From Nymphaea colorata (taxonomy: Eukaryota > Streptophyta > Magnoliopsida > Nymphaeales > Nymphaeaceae): a stretch of 64,000 bases of DNA. Under the pieces are notes generated by a model. That model was given only the letters and a program-made list of their open reading frames with translations, was not told the origin of the DNA and ran no database searches. Where the stretch lies: contig NC_045147.1 in assembly GCF_008831285.2 (NCBI RefSeq), positions 11,471,427 through 11,535,426 on the forward strand. The letters are read 5' to 3'. The position numbers and the translations under genes were made by a program. Shown in pieces: positions 12,478-44,551 of the stretch (its first letter is position 1; every line of letters begins with the position of its first letter).

Positions 12478-14314
12478 CATGACACCAATTGCAGGAAAAG
12501 CCATGCATGCGTTGGAATTGAATGTTCAGACGACTTTTTTTCAAGACCCAGCAAGAAAAGTGATTTTTAAAGAAAAGGAAAAAGCTGGTGCTAATATAAG
12601 CATCTTCAAGGGAAATTGGCGGAGTGACAAAAATTTCAAGAAAGATGTTGACGAAAGTGAAACCCAAGATATGTCGATGAGAAAACGTTCTCCCTAGGAA
12701 AAAGTAAATGCCATAACGGGGGATTATGAAAGAAAAGCGTACTTAATTTAGTTTCTGAAAATCATTAAAACGAAGCCAGACTTGCTGGTTGTAAAATATC
12801 ATTAGAACAGACTTTAAGTTTTTGTCCGGTAATTAAATCAGAAATGTACCGTTCAGTTTAATAGGCTGTTTCAAACCCAAGAAGTGTTAATTTAGATGAT
12901 GAATATAGCCTCAAAATTGGGTTTGTTTCTTTATGTTGACCGTCTTCATTCGTACTTTTTTCCTGCTTTATCTTTTGCAATTAAGTGGCGATTTAATAAC
13001 TTTTGCTCCGTCTTTCTTGTATTCGTTAGTCAAGGTAAAGAGAAAGGAAAACATCATTTTTTCTTGTTCTCTCATGAAAAACAATCATTTTGGGTTTTGT
13101 GTTTTATCGGCAAAAAAGGCATTTCTACCACCCCAACTATAGTATTTCAACTATAGTATTATGTAATTATCTCCAACACTCCATCATAAATTCATCAACT
13201 TTCAATTCTCATTTATTAAAGAGGATAGCCAACGAGATCCCAACTGCCCACTGGTAAAAAGGGCTATGGAAAATGAATGCGACCTCTCCGTGGGAGTGAG
13301 AGATCATTCACCAGGGAGGAGGCATGAACAGAAGAAGACTCAAACTGAGAGGTGTGGTAAGATCCATCTCTGCCAATGGCACTTTCATATCTGTTTTTTC
13401 CCTCCTCCATGTTCAGCCAGAGTTCGATAGATGCCGAATTATGCACAGAAATGCTTCTCAAAGTATTGAAATTGGCCTCCTCCAAGTTTACGATCTTATA
13501 GCTCCCTAACTATGCCAAGGGTGCTTTTGTCATCGCTTGTCTTAATACATCTATAGGAGTGGCTATTTGAATGGAGGTAGATGACGTTCAATGTGGACCC
13601 TGCGCTCCATATTTGAACATGCTGGAAGTTCATTTGTCCCGAAGGGTATAGTATAGCATAGCTGGTTGGTTTGAGTGTCACACTGATGGCATGTTTTAAA
13701 TTTGATTTTCATGTGTGTTAGGCAACGTACAACATTCATTCAAGTTGAAAGGTATACCGTATGACCACTTAAGTCCCAAAGCAGCCTAGAACATATAAAC
13801 AAGGGTAAGAATAGCTTCACTTCTTGCAAAGTGTATTGTGATATTATTATTTAAGCCACTTAAAGGAAGCTTAGTCTCAGGAAATTTTGTCACACTTTGA
13901 TCAATGCGGTTGAAGAGAATATTCAGTTGCTCTTGTTTCATTTACAAATGTTACCTTATTAAGTGAGACCACTAAATTCCAGAACCATTTTCACACTGAA
14001 CATTGTTTCATTTATGCGAACCAAAGCTTGGCAGTTCTTTCGAACACATCGCAAGTTTAACGAGAGATATAATGGACATAGGACAGAATTCTCCAGAGTT
14101 CCATTAGAATCTAGATGGGACCTCGAGTTCTGCTTCTCTTGATACAAAGCTAACTATAAAATCTGCGCATGTTTGAAATATGTGAAATTTAATATTCTTT
14201 TTTGTAAATTAAAAAGCACTCCTGCTTTTACAAAAGTTACGTCACTCACTCTTCAATAAATTCGAGTGATGGCATGCCTGGTTATCAAAGAATTGCTGTT
14301 TGACAGTTGTCGAC

Positions 14315-14317
<3 letters not shown>

Positions 14318-14391
<74 letters not shown>
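14318..14391. repeat. (TAA)n microsatellite, about 74 bp
   Basis: About 25 perfect TAA/ATA triplets. In the different frames it reads as poly-Asn, poly-Ile or poly-Leu, which explains the false open frames over it. Confidence 0.95.
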
Positions 14392-14392
<1 letters not shown>

Positions 14393-15824
14393 TGAAGACC
14401 CTTAAGATCTTCAATGCATATATAGATATACTGTCCCATGGCGATCTTGAACATGATTCAAAGCATGGACTCGAATAACGACAGTCAAAAATCCTGCCTG
14501 CCATGACTTCCTTTACTTTGTCACTTCGAGCTGGCTCCCAGATGCGCAGAAGGTGGTGCAATTCGTGCAGAGCGTGAGGATGACATCGCCGATCCTCGAG
14601 GGAGAATCAATGGCAGAAAATTTAATGGTAGAGAAGGGCAACAATTATTAAATGCAAGAGTTCTAGTCACCATGCACACCATGCGCCAAAAGCTTTCCCC
14701 TGAATGTTGGAACTACTGTAACAAAAGTATCTTTGGCAATCCAAAATAGTGGAGTTAGACCTCTCTCCCCATACCAAAGCGTTGGAACTCGACTTCCTAA
14801 CCATGTACTTGATTTTACCTTTGTCAAGTAATCAAACGTTTTACACATACAGCCTTTTATGAGGGGTACCACGTAATCGATCATAGTGATGCCTACATAT
14901 ACAGCCATTCATGAGTAGCACATCACGTCTCCTACGTTCAACACATATTATAGGTATCAAACGGACACCTGATTATAGTTATCGCCCAGACTGCAAGGAG
15001 AAAACAGCCCTTGAGGCAACACCACTGTACTTTCTTAACATCACCCCAGCGTCAGTTACTCCAAAGGTAAATATTGAAGAAGTACGAGTCATTGTAGGAA
15101 TTGAAAATTATTATAGGAAACAGTGATTACTGCAATTAGGTAGGAGAAATAGTCAAGGCACAACAATCTCACGACTTTCGATCCAGTATTCCCCAAAAGT
15201 TTCAGCGATGGGTATAACAATAACATTGTACACATGAGAAAGAACAAGAATGACAAGCATTGAGATACATTTATCATGAACTTTCTATATATTGTCGTTC
15301 TTCTCCGTACAAAGAGACTGTTGCTCACGATTTTCCTGTACCCAGCAACAGCCAAGACCCAAAACATAGTCCACCCATCTCACTGCCTTTACAAACTGTT
15401 ACTTCTTACAACACTGACAAAGATCCCTTTTAGTTTTTACATGTACAACGCATTTCTCAAGACCAACTGGAGGGAGAATCAAATTCTAATTTCACCCTCA
15501 AAAAATGTAAGCGCCTACTACAGCAAGTCATTCAGCAACAGCATACCACATTCCCCACACTCCCCACCACCAACCGATCCCCTTCGTGCTCCCATGCTTT
15601 TCATCAACTTCCATTCCCTCACCCTATAATCTACCGCCTCCATCCAAAAACTCATTGCCCGACCAGCTTGCATCAAAAAGCTCATTGTGACACGGGAAGC
15701 ATGGCAGGAATCAAACGGAAAAGAATGGAAAGCCACTGGCGAGCACCACTCTATAAAAATCTGAGCTCTCGTAATAGCTGGCCTTCTGTTTCATCATATA
15801 TGCATGCACACTATTTCTGTGTCA

Positions 15825-33488
<17,664 letters not shown>

Positions 33489-34080
33489 GCTCTCAAACTC
33501 CCGTCCTCCGAACAACGCTTGCAACAACCCCCTCCTTACACGCTCACTGTACCAGATAACGCGAATCCTCACACACACTCCATGCGACTGTTGGCGACGA
33601 GCCTCCTCTTGAGAGACAAAGCGCAGGAAAGAGACACAGCGGAAACGACTCTGTTATTTGCCCCTGCCACCGCAAGAGTGAGAGAGAGAGAGAGAGAGAG
33701 AGATGGCGAGTAGCGTACGAGACAAGACAAGGGAGGAAAAAAAATGGAGGCCTCGGATTCAAATCTAGTGAAGGAAGACAACACAAGGAAAAAGCAGAGA
33801 GGGGAGGGAATGGCTGGAGGGCGGCGGTTCAATTGCACGTACGGGAGGTTCCCTTTGAGAGAGGCGCGCTTGGCCCACTCGGCCCACGCCACCCCCCGCC
33901 TCTGCTCCAGCTCCGGCCCAGCCCCGCCACCAAGCCTTCCCCATAGTCCCACCTCCTTTTCCCTTTCTTGGGACGACCCATGGCAACTGCCCCTTCTTTT
34001 TCCAAGGAAATTACCAAATCGGCCCTGTCCCCGTTCTGGCAGTCCCGGACATTGGAGTCCGGACAAGGTGGACTGGGCAA
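33489..34080 (-). promoter_or_regulatory. ARK 5' leader and likely promoter region
   Basis: This stretch lies directly upstream of the ARK start codon. It contains a GA/CT microsatellite at about 33677-33702 (CT on the transcribed sense strand), a common feature of plant 5' leaders and TATA-less promoters. No TATA box is evident. The overlapping open frames are Arg/Ser/Pro-rich and low-complexity, and I do not regard them as genes. Confidence 0.4.
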
Positions 34081-37000
34081 ATAAATAACAATGATAATTT
34101 CATAGGTGTGGACCGTTCTCTTCTCCCCACCTCAACCTTAGATTAGGCTCAGTGGGTCGTCTAGATTGTTGAGAATATCCATGTTTTCTAAGTTTCTAAC
34201 ACCACTGGTAGGGATTTCAATGGATTAAGAAGTTGGATATGGATTGAGATTTAAGAAATGATACCCCATTATACTCGGATTCAGTTTTAAGTAAAATTCT
34301 GATATATTTAAATTCAGATTCAATTTCAAACATTATCCTATCTATATTCAGTGTCCATTTATTTTGGAAATTGGTTCTTAACTACATACATTTTTTTTAT
34401 TTGTATTCTGAATTCGAATCCAGATATATGAATATCTCGGGTACATCTTATTCAAATCTGATTTATTGACATGACCCATGGTCAAAGTGCAACTTAACTT
34501 TCTGATTTGAACTTTAACTTCTCCCACAAGATGGTTCTTGAAAAACTTGTAGAGCAACAGTTTTTTTTTTAGACAAATAATGCAGCATGAAGTGTTTTCA
34601 AGATAAAAAGTTTTGAGAATATTTGACCTACTGGCGATATAAATGCATGTGCCATTGCTTGCGACTATAAAATGAAGTTGGTGTCAATCGCTTTCATCAC
34701 AGCTGAGTGGATGAATGAAGTTCCACATCAACATGGCAGAGGCCAAGAAGTCGTCCAGCTACATCAGTTTTGTCAAATGGCATGTCCCGCTTTGAACCCA
34801 CACGCCGTTAATGGCTGCCACCACTGAATCATGGAGACTCAGCATAAGTTGGTCTTCCCTCTCATGTCTTTGAATTGACTCAAATTATCAATTAGGCTAC
34901 AGCACTCGCTCGAGCCGATTCCCCTTTCCTCCATCGTTTTCTGCTTGGTCTTCCTCATTAATGGATCCAAGAAAAAGGTGGCTTTCTATCAGAATGTAGG
35001 AAAACTCCATTGACTCGATCACTCTGCAGGCTGTCTTCTTGTTCCCCCCTGCAAATCTCACTAGCCAATTCCTCATTATACTGCAGCCGCAAACAGGTTA
35101 AATCCTGGAATCGAATCGATTACAGCTGAAAATGACAAAGCCCTTGTTCCAGATCTGGCCTATTTGCGGCCTCCTGAGCTTAGCAAGAAGACAGTGTTAT
35201 CATTTTCAAAAGCATAAATGAATAAACATATTTTGCAGAGCACATGGTCATTAATGGCGTCCATGGGATTACAGTAGATCATTTGGGCACCCTCCAAAAT
35301 TCCAACTTACTTTTGCATGAGCATAAATGGCCAATGGTGGTCCATATGCTGCATGGTTAGCTTTTTCTTACCTCGACGTTGTCTTTATTTGGTTGCAGCA
35401 GAGGGTCACCCACATGACAAATAATGCAGCACATCATTATTCTTTCTAAAGTTCTTTATGGAAGGAGCATTATATGGGCAATCATATTCTTGCATTGTCA
35501 AAGCTCCCTTTAACATAGACGATTGCTTAATCTCACCGATTACACCCCCACCAACCCAACCAGTCTGGCCACGCAACCTCTGCCTGGTTGCAGCATGTTC
35601 TGCAAACTTCATGGACTTCTGACGACTGATCTCCATGTATTCTTTTATTATTTCCTCAGGATGTGTTCTTGGCATTTTACCAACAGATCCATCCATGTAC
35701 TTGAAGAAAGATAAAGGAAAAAGAGAGGATAAGTGGGTAAAAAAGGTTATTAAATGAAGTACAAGAAGGAGGAACTTGAATACAAGGAAATTATTCATTC
35801 AAACAGAGATACAGGGATTCATAGAGTATAAATCATGGCTTCTGTCTGCTTGCAGGAGAAAAGTAAGGATGCGGGGACTGTTATTTACTTTTTAAAGTGA
35901 TTATTACAGAGGTAAAACATACTTGACCCTCTAACAGTAACACCATTTCTGAATGAGTTGTTGGTGTTTCCTCTCTGTAAAGTGGAAACAGAAACTCGAA
36001 GCAAGGAAGATGGGAATCGAATCCGGACAGGGGAGGGATCCTGTTGCTGTCCATGTCGTTCTCCCCACTGAGACAGCAACTCACCTCGACATGGTGGCCA
36101 GAACACAAAGGTGCGGAACCCACTTGTGTTTCTGTAAGAACATGTAAGAAAAACAGACACGCATGGCCTTTGTAGTGTCACGTGATACTGAAAAAACAAA
36201 CTATCACTGCTGATGTTCAATCGCTTTGATCTGAATACGTCTTTCCTTTGTTTCTTTTCTTTTTCTTTTTTCTGATTCGCTGAACTAAGATCAGCCATCC
36301 GTCCAGCACAACCAGTTCCTGCCTCCAGCTATGAGTCTCCACCTATCTGCCACCATGCCCTTTTAGCTCCGTTTTCCGTCTCTGAGACGAATGCCTGCAG
36401 AAGTGACGGCGAAAATGGACGGACAAGATGGGATAGTCTGTCATGTCACAGCAGAAGACACACTCAAAGGGCCCGTTTGTGGACGATGCAAAACCATGTA
36501 ACCTGATTTTTGTAAGCAAAACCAACTTCAGATGGTTATTTTGACATAAAAAGAGCCTTTGATTGCCTTTGGTTGTTACTGAATTGAAGAACTCCGTTTT
36601 TGAGATAGATCCTCTTCCCACTGATCATATTCAGGCATTTCAATCATGCAAAATGCAAAGGATTTCATGCATGATCCTTAGGTCGAAACTCATAACTTCT
36701 GTTAAAACTTAGGTTTTAGTCGTGGATTTCTTTTTGGCGGCCTCCAGAGGTATCAGACTTACAAATTTGAAATCATTGTCCCCTACCCAATTTTTTCTTT
36801 AGCATGGTCTGTGTCATCCAAAGAGAGGAATGTAAAAAAATTTCTGATCGTACCAGAACTATGGGTTCGATTGATCAGGTTCTCTCATCAAATGAAGGAA
36901 CAGAAGTCAGTCCTTTCGTTTGATTCCCACTATTACATGTAAAAAAACAAGATGGTTTTGGAGGATCTATAATCTAAGGGCGGCCCTTTATTCTCTTTAT

Positions 37001-38599
37001 GCAGCTTTCTGTACAGTTATCAGTGACCCACCATAATCTTGCTGCTGATGTCAAAGGCTTTCTAACGTCGTCATGGATGATAAATAGTTTTGGTTTCATG
37101 AGGCCGCCCACTTCTAACCTGTCATGGATCCCAACTCACTTCTACCGGTCACGATCAAAATCAACTTAAGTGTTCATACATGAAAATTTGAGTTGGTACT
37201 GGAAATTTCTCAAGATCTTCTGCAAACTGGAGCCTAACATTCCAAACCAGAATCTGTTAAACCGCCGTATGATATCTGGAAAACGAGATCCATTGTTCAC
37301 CAACAATTGTACCAATCCTTAGTAGCGAATTCAGATTGTATTGTTACATAACTGCAAATCTGGGGTTCCCACTACAAGTCCCAGGAAATTAACGCGCCTC
37401 CTTTTTTCCAAATTTTGCTTTTTCTGCTGTCGACGCCTTTTCCAGCTTCACGCTATTTCCCTGATCCCACCACCCATGCTTTAAAACACTCACCTCCCCG
37501 CTACATCTCCAACACCTGATATGTGATGTGCCGCCGGAATCCGCCGGAATCGAACATAACCTAGAACATCAGTTACAAGCAGGTCGACATGATCTGCATT
37601 TGGCAAAAAGGAAAAAGAAATCGTGCCGCTAATTGCAGTGTAACAATAATGACGGACTGTCTCGGGGGAGATGGCTTCCGGTGGGGGGGAAGAACATTTT
37701 TTTCCCGATGTTGGTATGTTGATAGCAATTTCTCTGTGGCATGTTGATCAGGTACAAGATTGAGAGGGACAACACTGTGTTATGGGACTCAACTGGCAAT
37801 GGGCAGCCATTTTTTTTGGCTTAATGATTAGGATTCAATTGCAGGAGTTAAAGGAAATACAAGGAAATCATTACAGAAGAATGATTGCTCACCGTGGTGG
37901 GAGCCCCATGTGATGCCACGTGAATCGGTGGCTCGAAAACAAATCAATCTGAGCAGATAACAAGGGAGCTGAACAACAATGGGTCAGACACAAAGTGGAG
38001 AGACCAAATAATTCTTGAAAAGAAAGGAAGCGACTGTGTCCAAATCAAATTATTGGAAGCATCGGTCCCATCATCCTAAGGAAGCAAGCGACGAAATTTG
38101 GAAGATAATTTGCTTAGCTTGACACTAATCCCCTGTCATTTTTATCTTTGGGAATTCCCTTTCTCAGGGGACAGACCTACCAACATCTCACAGAAGTGCA
38201 GTCAATATTGCAGAGAATTCATCTTCCCCGTGTATGGTGTATCGAATCAGCCTGAATCGGGGCCCTTTTAGCAGAACAGATCATTTATTCTATTAATTTG
38301 TTGAATGAAGTGATGATAAGATAGCTCACGTTATGTGGCACGTCCCCGAAATGATAACATTGGTTTGCAGATCAAAAACTGAGAAAAGGTTGGTTGCCTC
38401 ATCTGCTGCTCGTGAAGATGAACTGCCATTAACGTGACCCCTACTGGAATTGAGATCCAAACGTGGGTGAATTTAATGGAGGTGCAGAATACATTAAAAG
38501 CGTAGTTAAAATCAGATTCAATATACATAATAGGTAATGACAATACCTTTAATTCAAATCTCGCCCCATTTGCAACTAGGTACATAGACGTAGGGCTCT

Positions 38600-38950
38600 A
38601 TAATAGGTCGATCCAACTTGAGCTGAACTCGAACTGGCTCGATGAAGTTCGACTCGAGCTGGACTTCTTTGTAAACGAGTCAAGTTCAAGCTCATACGAG
38701 AACTTGAACTTATACATGAGTCGAGCTCGAGCCAAATGAACTCGTCTCAATTAAGCTAAGTGTAAACTCTTCTAATCTAAGTTATCTTTTTTTTCTTTTT
38801 TTGTAATTTGTAAACTTAAAACCAACGAAAAAGATCAAGACAAATGAGGAGTTGCTACACGAGCAAACTCAAGCTGAAACTCATTCTATCGAGTCGACTC
38901 GAGTCTAGTTGAGCTGACTGAGCTTGAGCTCGACTTGGCTCGTGTATAGC
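38600..38950. repeat. TCGAGC-rich dispersed repeat, copy 1
   Basis: Flanks rich in GAGCTCGAGCC / CTCGACTCGAG motifs surround an AT-rich middle containing TTTTTGTAATTTGTAAACTT and a GGAGTTG motif. The same order of flanking motifs and middle sequence recurs at 40905-41395, so the two are copies of one family. Confidence 0.65.
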
Positions 38951-40904
38951 CTGGTTATATCCTGCCTTCTCCAGACACATCCTACTCGGATCCCATGCAC
39001 CAAGATTGAGATTTAAGCACCATTTTCTTAAAAACGAATCTAGATCCAGCTACCACAGGATTCAACTTGATCAGATGCAGCCGGATTCTCTAACACTTGG
39101 CAACAGTAGTCTAGAGTCTCTAGACCATTGTTGGTGCACCAGCAGCCTGTGACATGTTGAGGAGAAGAAGACAAGGGCAGCATGGGTTCTATGAATTGGC
39201 TGCTGTCGACATCGTTTTGCATCATCTAAGCAAGAGAAAAACTGGATGGCCTGGAAGCAGAGATTGATCAGAAGGACAATATTAAATGCAGAAAAAGCTC
39301 AGCATAAAGGTTGGGCTCATCTGGTATGAAGTGGGATCCTATGAGGCCCGTATCCAACCCCATGTGCGTGTCAGACCCGGCAGGCTCACACATGGCCTTC
39401 TGTGTGTGGTGGAAGTACCTAAGCAGGTACCTGACCACGGTTTGGACTTTGGATCCTAAGCACCTAAATCTATTTTATGTCTCCTTGGTCGTTGAGGCTC
39501 ATCATCAAGGAACGAACTCTCTTGTGGCCTTTCTTCTCAACCGGCACAACTCGATCCGTTCTAACATATTGTCGATGCATTTTTTTTTTTTTTTGTGCAA
39601 TCTGATCTTATAAATATGATCTCAAGAGTTGTTCGATATAAATGTAATAAGTCCATTGTTTTTCGAGTTTAAAAGCGTTTCTTTGGTCATAAAAAAAAAA
39701 TCAGCCGCCCTTATAACGTGAAAATGGTAATAGTAGAAAAATTAACACTTTTCCTAAAAACAAATCGAATGGAAGCATATTTTACCGCAAGTTGGTAGTC
39801 ACAATCATGTTACCATGAAATATTTTGTTCGAAATAATATTTCGAATCAGTCTTTTGGTTTTTTGTTAGTTATTCAAAGTCATTCAACCATCTGATCAAG
39901 GTCATCTATCTGATATAAATAGATGATTGAAAGAAAAACATGGAAAAAATATAGAAACTAATACTATATAACGAAAATACTCATCAAGCTTTCTCATTGT
40001 TTTTCTTTTAATTGTTCATCATGATACTTAGTTGGATGATTGAGTGACTTTAAAAAAACAGAGTTATATATATATATATTAGCCCTCATATATTACATTT
40101 TAATGGGAATAATGTAAGTTGGTGGCAGCTATAAAGAGATCAAATGATGAAATTTAAGTTATAGATAAAAAAAACTAAGTTGTTCTTTTAAAAGTTGGAA
40201 AAATGCTCACATATAAAGTGGTCTGTCTGTTGAAGAGCTTGGTCTAGATGTTAGGTCGGAAAGTCAGGAAAGCCTTGACTTTAGATCCTAAACGAAGGCA
40301 TCCCAAATTTTTGCTACAGTTTGACCTTCGATTATTCTTGTATTTAGTTGCTTTGGATCCAAAATCATGGTCCGCTCATTCGATCCACCATTCCTCTTGC
40401 TCCACAGATCTGCTAGGACATATCAGATTGTGATTTTCTCGGATCTGATTCAGACTGAAAGCCCATTCTCTATCTCTTTGGGGCTTTTATGGATTTTGTA
40501 TCGGGTCAAGGATCCAAATTGGATGCAGACACCAACAAGAATGGTAGGCTGAGTTGACTGGCCGTTGGACTTTTGAAGAAAAGGCAGTGTTGCTTCGCCA
40601 AGATGCAGACATGACTCTTTGCTTTCTGACGCCGCTTGGTCCCTACAGAAGGTGAATTTTGTCAAACCTGGATCTGACCCTGGTGGATCAACTTTCCTGC
40701 CCCTACTTTCTTGCGTGCTCAGAAAGAACCCCATCTCTATGAACACAAGCAGTTCCCTTCTCCTCCTTTTTGATCTTCAGATATAGCCGTTCATTTTTGA
40801 CATCTGAAAACAAATTTAGGGAAGAACAGTCTGACACTAAGGTGCCAATGGTTAAGATCATATTATCACATTTTTGGGTAGTTAGTTTAAGAAATTTAAG
40901 AAAA

Positions 40905-41395
40905 AGATTGAGCCAACTTGAGCACAACTCAAACTCGTTTGATTAAGTTAGACTCGAGTTGAGCTCAAACTTAACTGAAAACTCGAGCTTATAAATGAGT
41001 TGAGTTTGAGACAGGAACTCGACTCAATTAAACTTGAGCAGGTTCTTTTAATCTATGTTATTTTTAGTTTTTGTAATTTTCAAAACTTAAAAGGAAGGAA
41101 AGAGATTAGGTCCAATAGGGAGTTGGTAGGCGAATTTAAACGATTCAAGCATGAGCAAGTCGAGTTCGAGCCGAACAAGGTATGAGTTAACTTAAATGTT
41201 GAATTACAATAAGAAAATAACTAAATTAATAGCAACTAAATGAGTTAAAAGAGAAACGAGACATGCTTAACATGAAGGAATTAAACAAGTCGAGTTCGAG
41301 CTCGATGTTATATTATCGAGTCGAATTTGAGCTGGGCTCAAGTTTTCTGAGCCAAGTCGAGCTCGAGCTGGCCCAACTTGAGCCAACCCTACCTG
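40905..41395. repeat. TCGAGC-rich dispersed repeat, copy 2
   Basis: It begins GAGCCAACTTGAGC and ends GCCCAACTTGAGCCAACC, with internal GTCGAGTTCGAGC units. Its middle (AATCTATGTTATTTTTAG, TTTTTGTAATTTTC, GGGAGTTGG) aligns with copy 1. It is longer than copy 1, with about 100 bp more AT-rich sequence. No coding potential. Confidence 0.65.
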
Positions 41396-41754
41396 TGGCC
41401 GTTCTCAAATCTGCATTGGATGACGTCCACTGTTGGAGCAAACCGTGGATTTTACATTAAGTACTAGCAAACATAGACTATGGATCTCAAGTCCAAGGAT
41501 CTAAGGCCCCAAACACATCTTGTAGATCTGCAAAGCTATTGTCTCAAATATAAGATTCAAGGCTATCAAACATGTGCTTAAATGAATGGTTCCAAATATG
41601 TCCAGCGGTTCATGATTCAACTTGATCATGGAATGCATTCATAGCACAAAGTTTGTCTTGCTTGTATAATCAAGAGCTCTGATTCATTGTTCTCTGAACA
41701 ACCAAATCAAATTTCCTACTCTGTTGTTTCCATCACTCGAGGAATACCTTGAAT

Positions 41755-41870
<116 letters not shown>

Positions 41871-42439
41871 TTTACTGTATCACCGTTGCTACAATTTTTA
41901 AAGTTACCATATCTACTGTATCGGAATCCGCGTGACTTAGTAATGAATGAGGAAGCAGGTTACAGTGATCGTTGCCGTTGACAAATTTATTATCGGCAAC
42001 AGAGAGTTGTCATTGTTGAGGCAAGTCATCAACGGATGCATCTGACCACCCTACTGACCTTGTTTTACCATCAATTTTTCCGTCACTGATGGTAATCGAA
42101 TCACTCATGGTGAAAGCGGTTAGAGCATTTAACAAATGTTTTTGCTCAAACAAGGGATGGAAGAGAACACTTTACTGGTTAGGAAAGGTACGAAAATCAA
42201 CACCCTTCTCCTCCATTTCTCAGGGTAGTAGGCATGCTTTGAAGGCGACACTCACTTTATGTTTCAACTTGCATATTGATTCTGCACTTTTATGGATTAA
42301 ATGGATACTGATTACCCATCAATCATCTCTTCAACAATAAACCGAAAAGGAAGTTAGGAAATTTGAGGTTGAGCACCATGAAGATGAGATTGGTTCTATG
42401 TTTGATGGAAGGTGAAACGTTTTATGTACCAAGGAAGCA

Positions 42440-42616
42440 GGGCCGGAACCAAGGGGTGGGTCGCAGGGACCTTGCCCACCCCCTTCAATTTTTTTTTAAT
42501 TTACATGAGAAAATTTCACTTGTTCTATATAAAAATTTTGAAAAATAATATTTCGGTTCCTGCAAAAATTTAAAGGTCGGCCCCTCTTGTAACAAATTTC
42601 TAACTCTGTCCATGCA
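42440..42616. repeat. Small non-autonomous element with GGCCGG-type ends
   Basis: It begins CAGGGCCGGAACCAAGG and ends near TAACTCTGTCCATGC. The middle is T-rich with GGACCTTGCCCACCCCC on one side and AGGTCGGCCCCTC on the other. This layout resembles a common class of short plant elements whose ends read GGCGGAGCCAGG. Assignment is from memory of the pattern, not a search. Confidence 0.35.
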
Positions 42617-44520
42617 TGGAAGTAAAGTTCCACTGCTACATTGGATTTCCACCTCTTCAAACGCCCCCTTTCATAATAGCTTCTAGCTCTACCCAATTTA
42701 AGCTGCTGGAAGAGTAAAGGCGCCTTACAAGAAAAGAAACCCCAAGTATCTCTCTCTCTTCCATCACCTTCTTCAAGTCAGTGCACCTCCAACCACAACA
42801 TTTTGCAATGAATTTTAAATCAGGACTGCAAAAACCCAAAAAAAAAAATGATTGAATTTTTGACAAACTACATCTCGTAGATTCAATTAGATTCAGAAAT
42901 TAATCTGCAAAAAACGTTACTGCATATACTTTTTAAATAAAATCAAAACAAGCAAACATAATCACACAAACAAAAAGCTTTAAAAATGAAAAGAAAAAGA
43001 ATAAAACATGTAGCACCCATTGTATCGGCTGATGAATCGAGTTTATTTGCCACAGATTTGCTGAAACTCAAACATTCGTTATTAATTTAGTAAGTTCTCT
43101 CCTCCCCTTTTTTTTTTTTGTTCTTTATAAAAGTGATTCCGATTCTAGCCTCGAAGCTCCACTGTTTGCATAATCAAGAATTAGTAAAAACTCTTCTTAT
43201 TAATGGCGTATATTAAGGAGTGGCTGTCGTCGACGCACATCAAACGTAATGCCATTTATAAGAGTAATAAACTGTTTCATACTTTATATTGACGATGCAA
43301 AGCAATATTCACGGGAGTTTTCTACTTTATAATTAAAGAGGGTCCTGCTTATGGACACGCACACACGTACAAAAACCAACGTAGCAATAATCAAAGCAGT
43401 GTGAGAATAGATCACGTACTGGTGCGAACAAGCGGACAACGGGGAAAGGAAGAAGATTAGAAGTCGGCTTTTTCTAACTTTTAAGGCCGACTTGCATCAT
43501 ATGTTTTTTCACTTTCCATGCGCATCACAAGTGAAAGGACATAACAAACTACATGCTTTATTGAACCCTTCAATATACATTCTGCAATCGTCAATACTTA
43601 TATTGAGTTTATATATTTATATATATATATATATAATTGAACTCCAGTACTTGGGTTGAGTTTAATTAGAGTTAGCGTGTCAAACTGCTCATCTGTCCCT
43701 ACCACTGCATAGTATAAAGCAATTAGTACTGAACTTCCTTGAGAGTTTTAATCAATATATATGTATAGTTGGCTTGTACTGCATAACATCCTTTTCTTAG
43801 ATATAATGCTGTGACCTTGAAATTGTTTGTTGTGCAACTCAAGTAACTCCTTATATATTTTTTTCCCTACAAAACTGTTTTGAACATTTATTGAGAAGAT
43901 ACATAAAAACAATGTAATTCACCCAGTAATTAGTTGTGGTCCTGTGGACACACACACACACAATAACATTGATTACTATTTGGATTTGGAATGTTCAAGG
44001 TGAATATATATATATATAAGGGAACGCCTCATGAACTCGATTTAGCCATCGAGAGAAAAATAAAAAAGGCCTTCGGCTGTTTGGTCTGGTCGTCTTTCGT
44101 GGTTTCTCCCAGTTTAAACAATACACAGAGTTTGACGAACTACAAACAATTTTGAGACTTGTAACCGCTGGACTAACTCAAGAAGATATTACGTTGCTGT
44201 ATACAGAAGGTATTTGTGCTCATTATCATTGAAGAAATATTTATCATATATATCACATTGATCCGCATACTAATGTTCTTCAATTACCTCAAGCAAAAGA
44301 AGTTTTGCCAAAGTTACAGCATGGTTTACGGTTTCCTTCTTTAGAAATGTAGCAACGCTTCATCTCAAGAGTACATCGCACTCTGTGGTTCCCAAATAGA
44401 TCAAAGATGAAGTTTACCGCCCTTCCACGGTGAAAATGATGAAAAGTAAAAGACTGCAGCAAAAAAATATTAGAAAAGTGTATATATATTAGTGAAAACC
44501 AAAGTAGTCTCACTGAAGTA

Positions 44521-44551
<31 letters not shown>

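Larger units (their letters stand above)
5844..15824. other. Gene-poor region between AHL and the ARK gene
   Basis: The first few hundred bases are CT-rich and probably hold the AHL 3' UTR. The last part before 15825 probably holds the 3' UTR of the minus-strand kinesin gene. Between them all open frames are short (under 135 residues), AT-rich and unlike any protein I recognise. A (CT)n tract near 12420-12475 and a (TAA)n tract near 14318-14391 are the only clear structures. Confidence 0.5.

Noticed and set aside
33569-34066. A 165-residue minus-strand frame and overlapping plus-strand frames upstream of ARK
   Set aside because: They are Arg/Ser/Pro/Gly-rich translations of GC-rich promoter DNA with a GA repeat, and show no domain.
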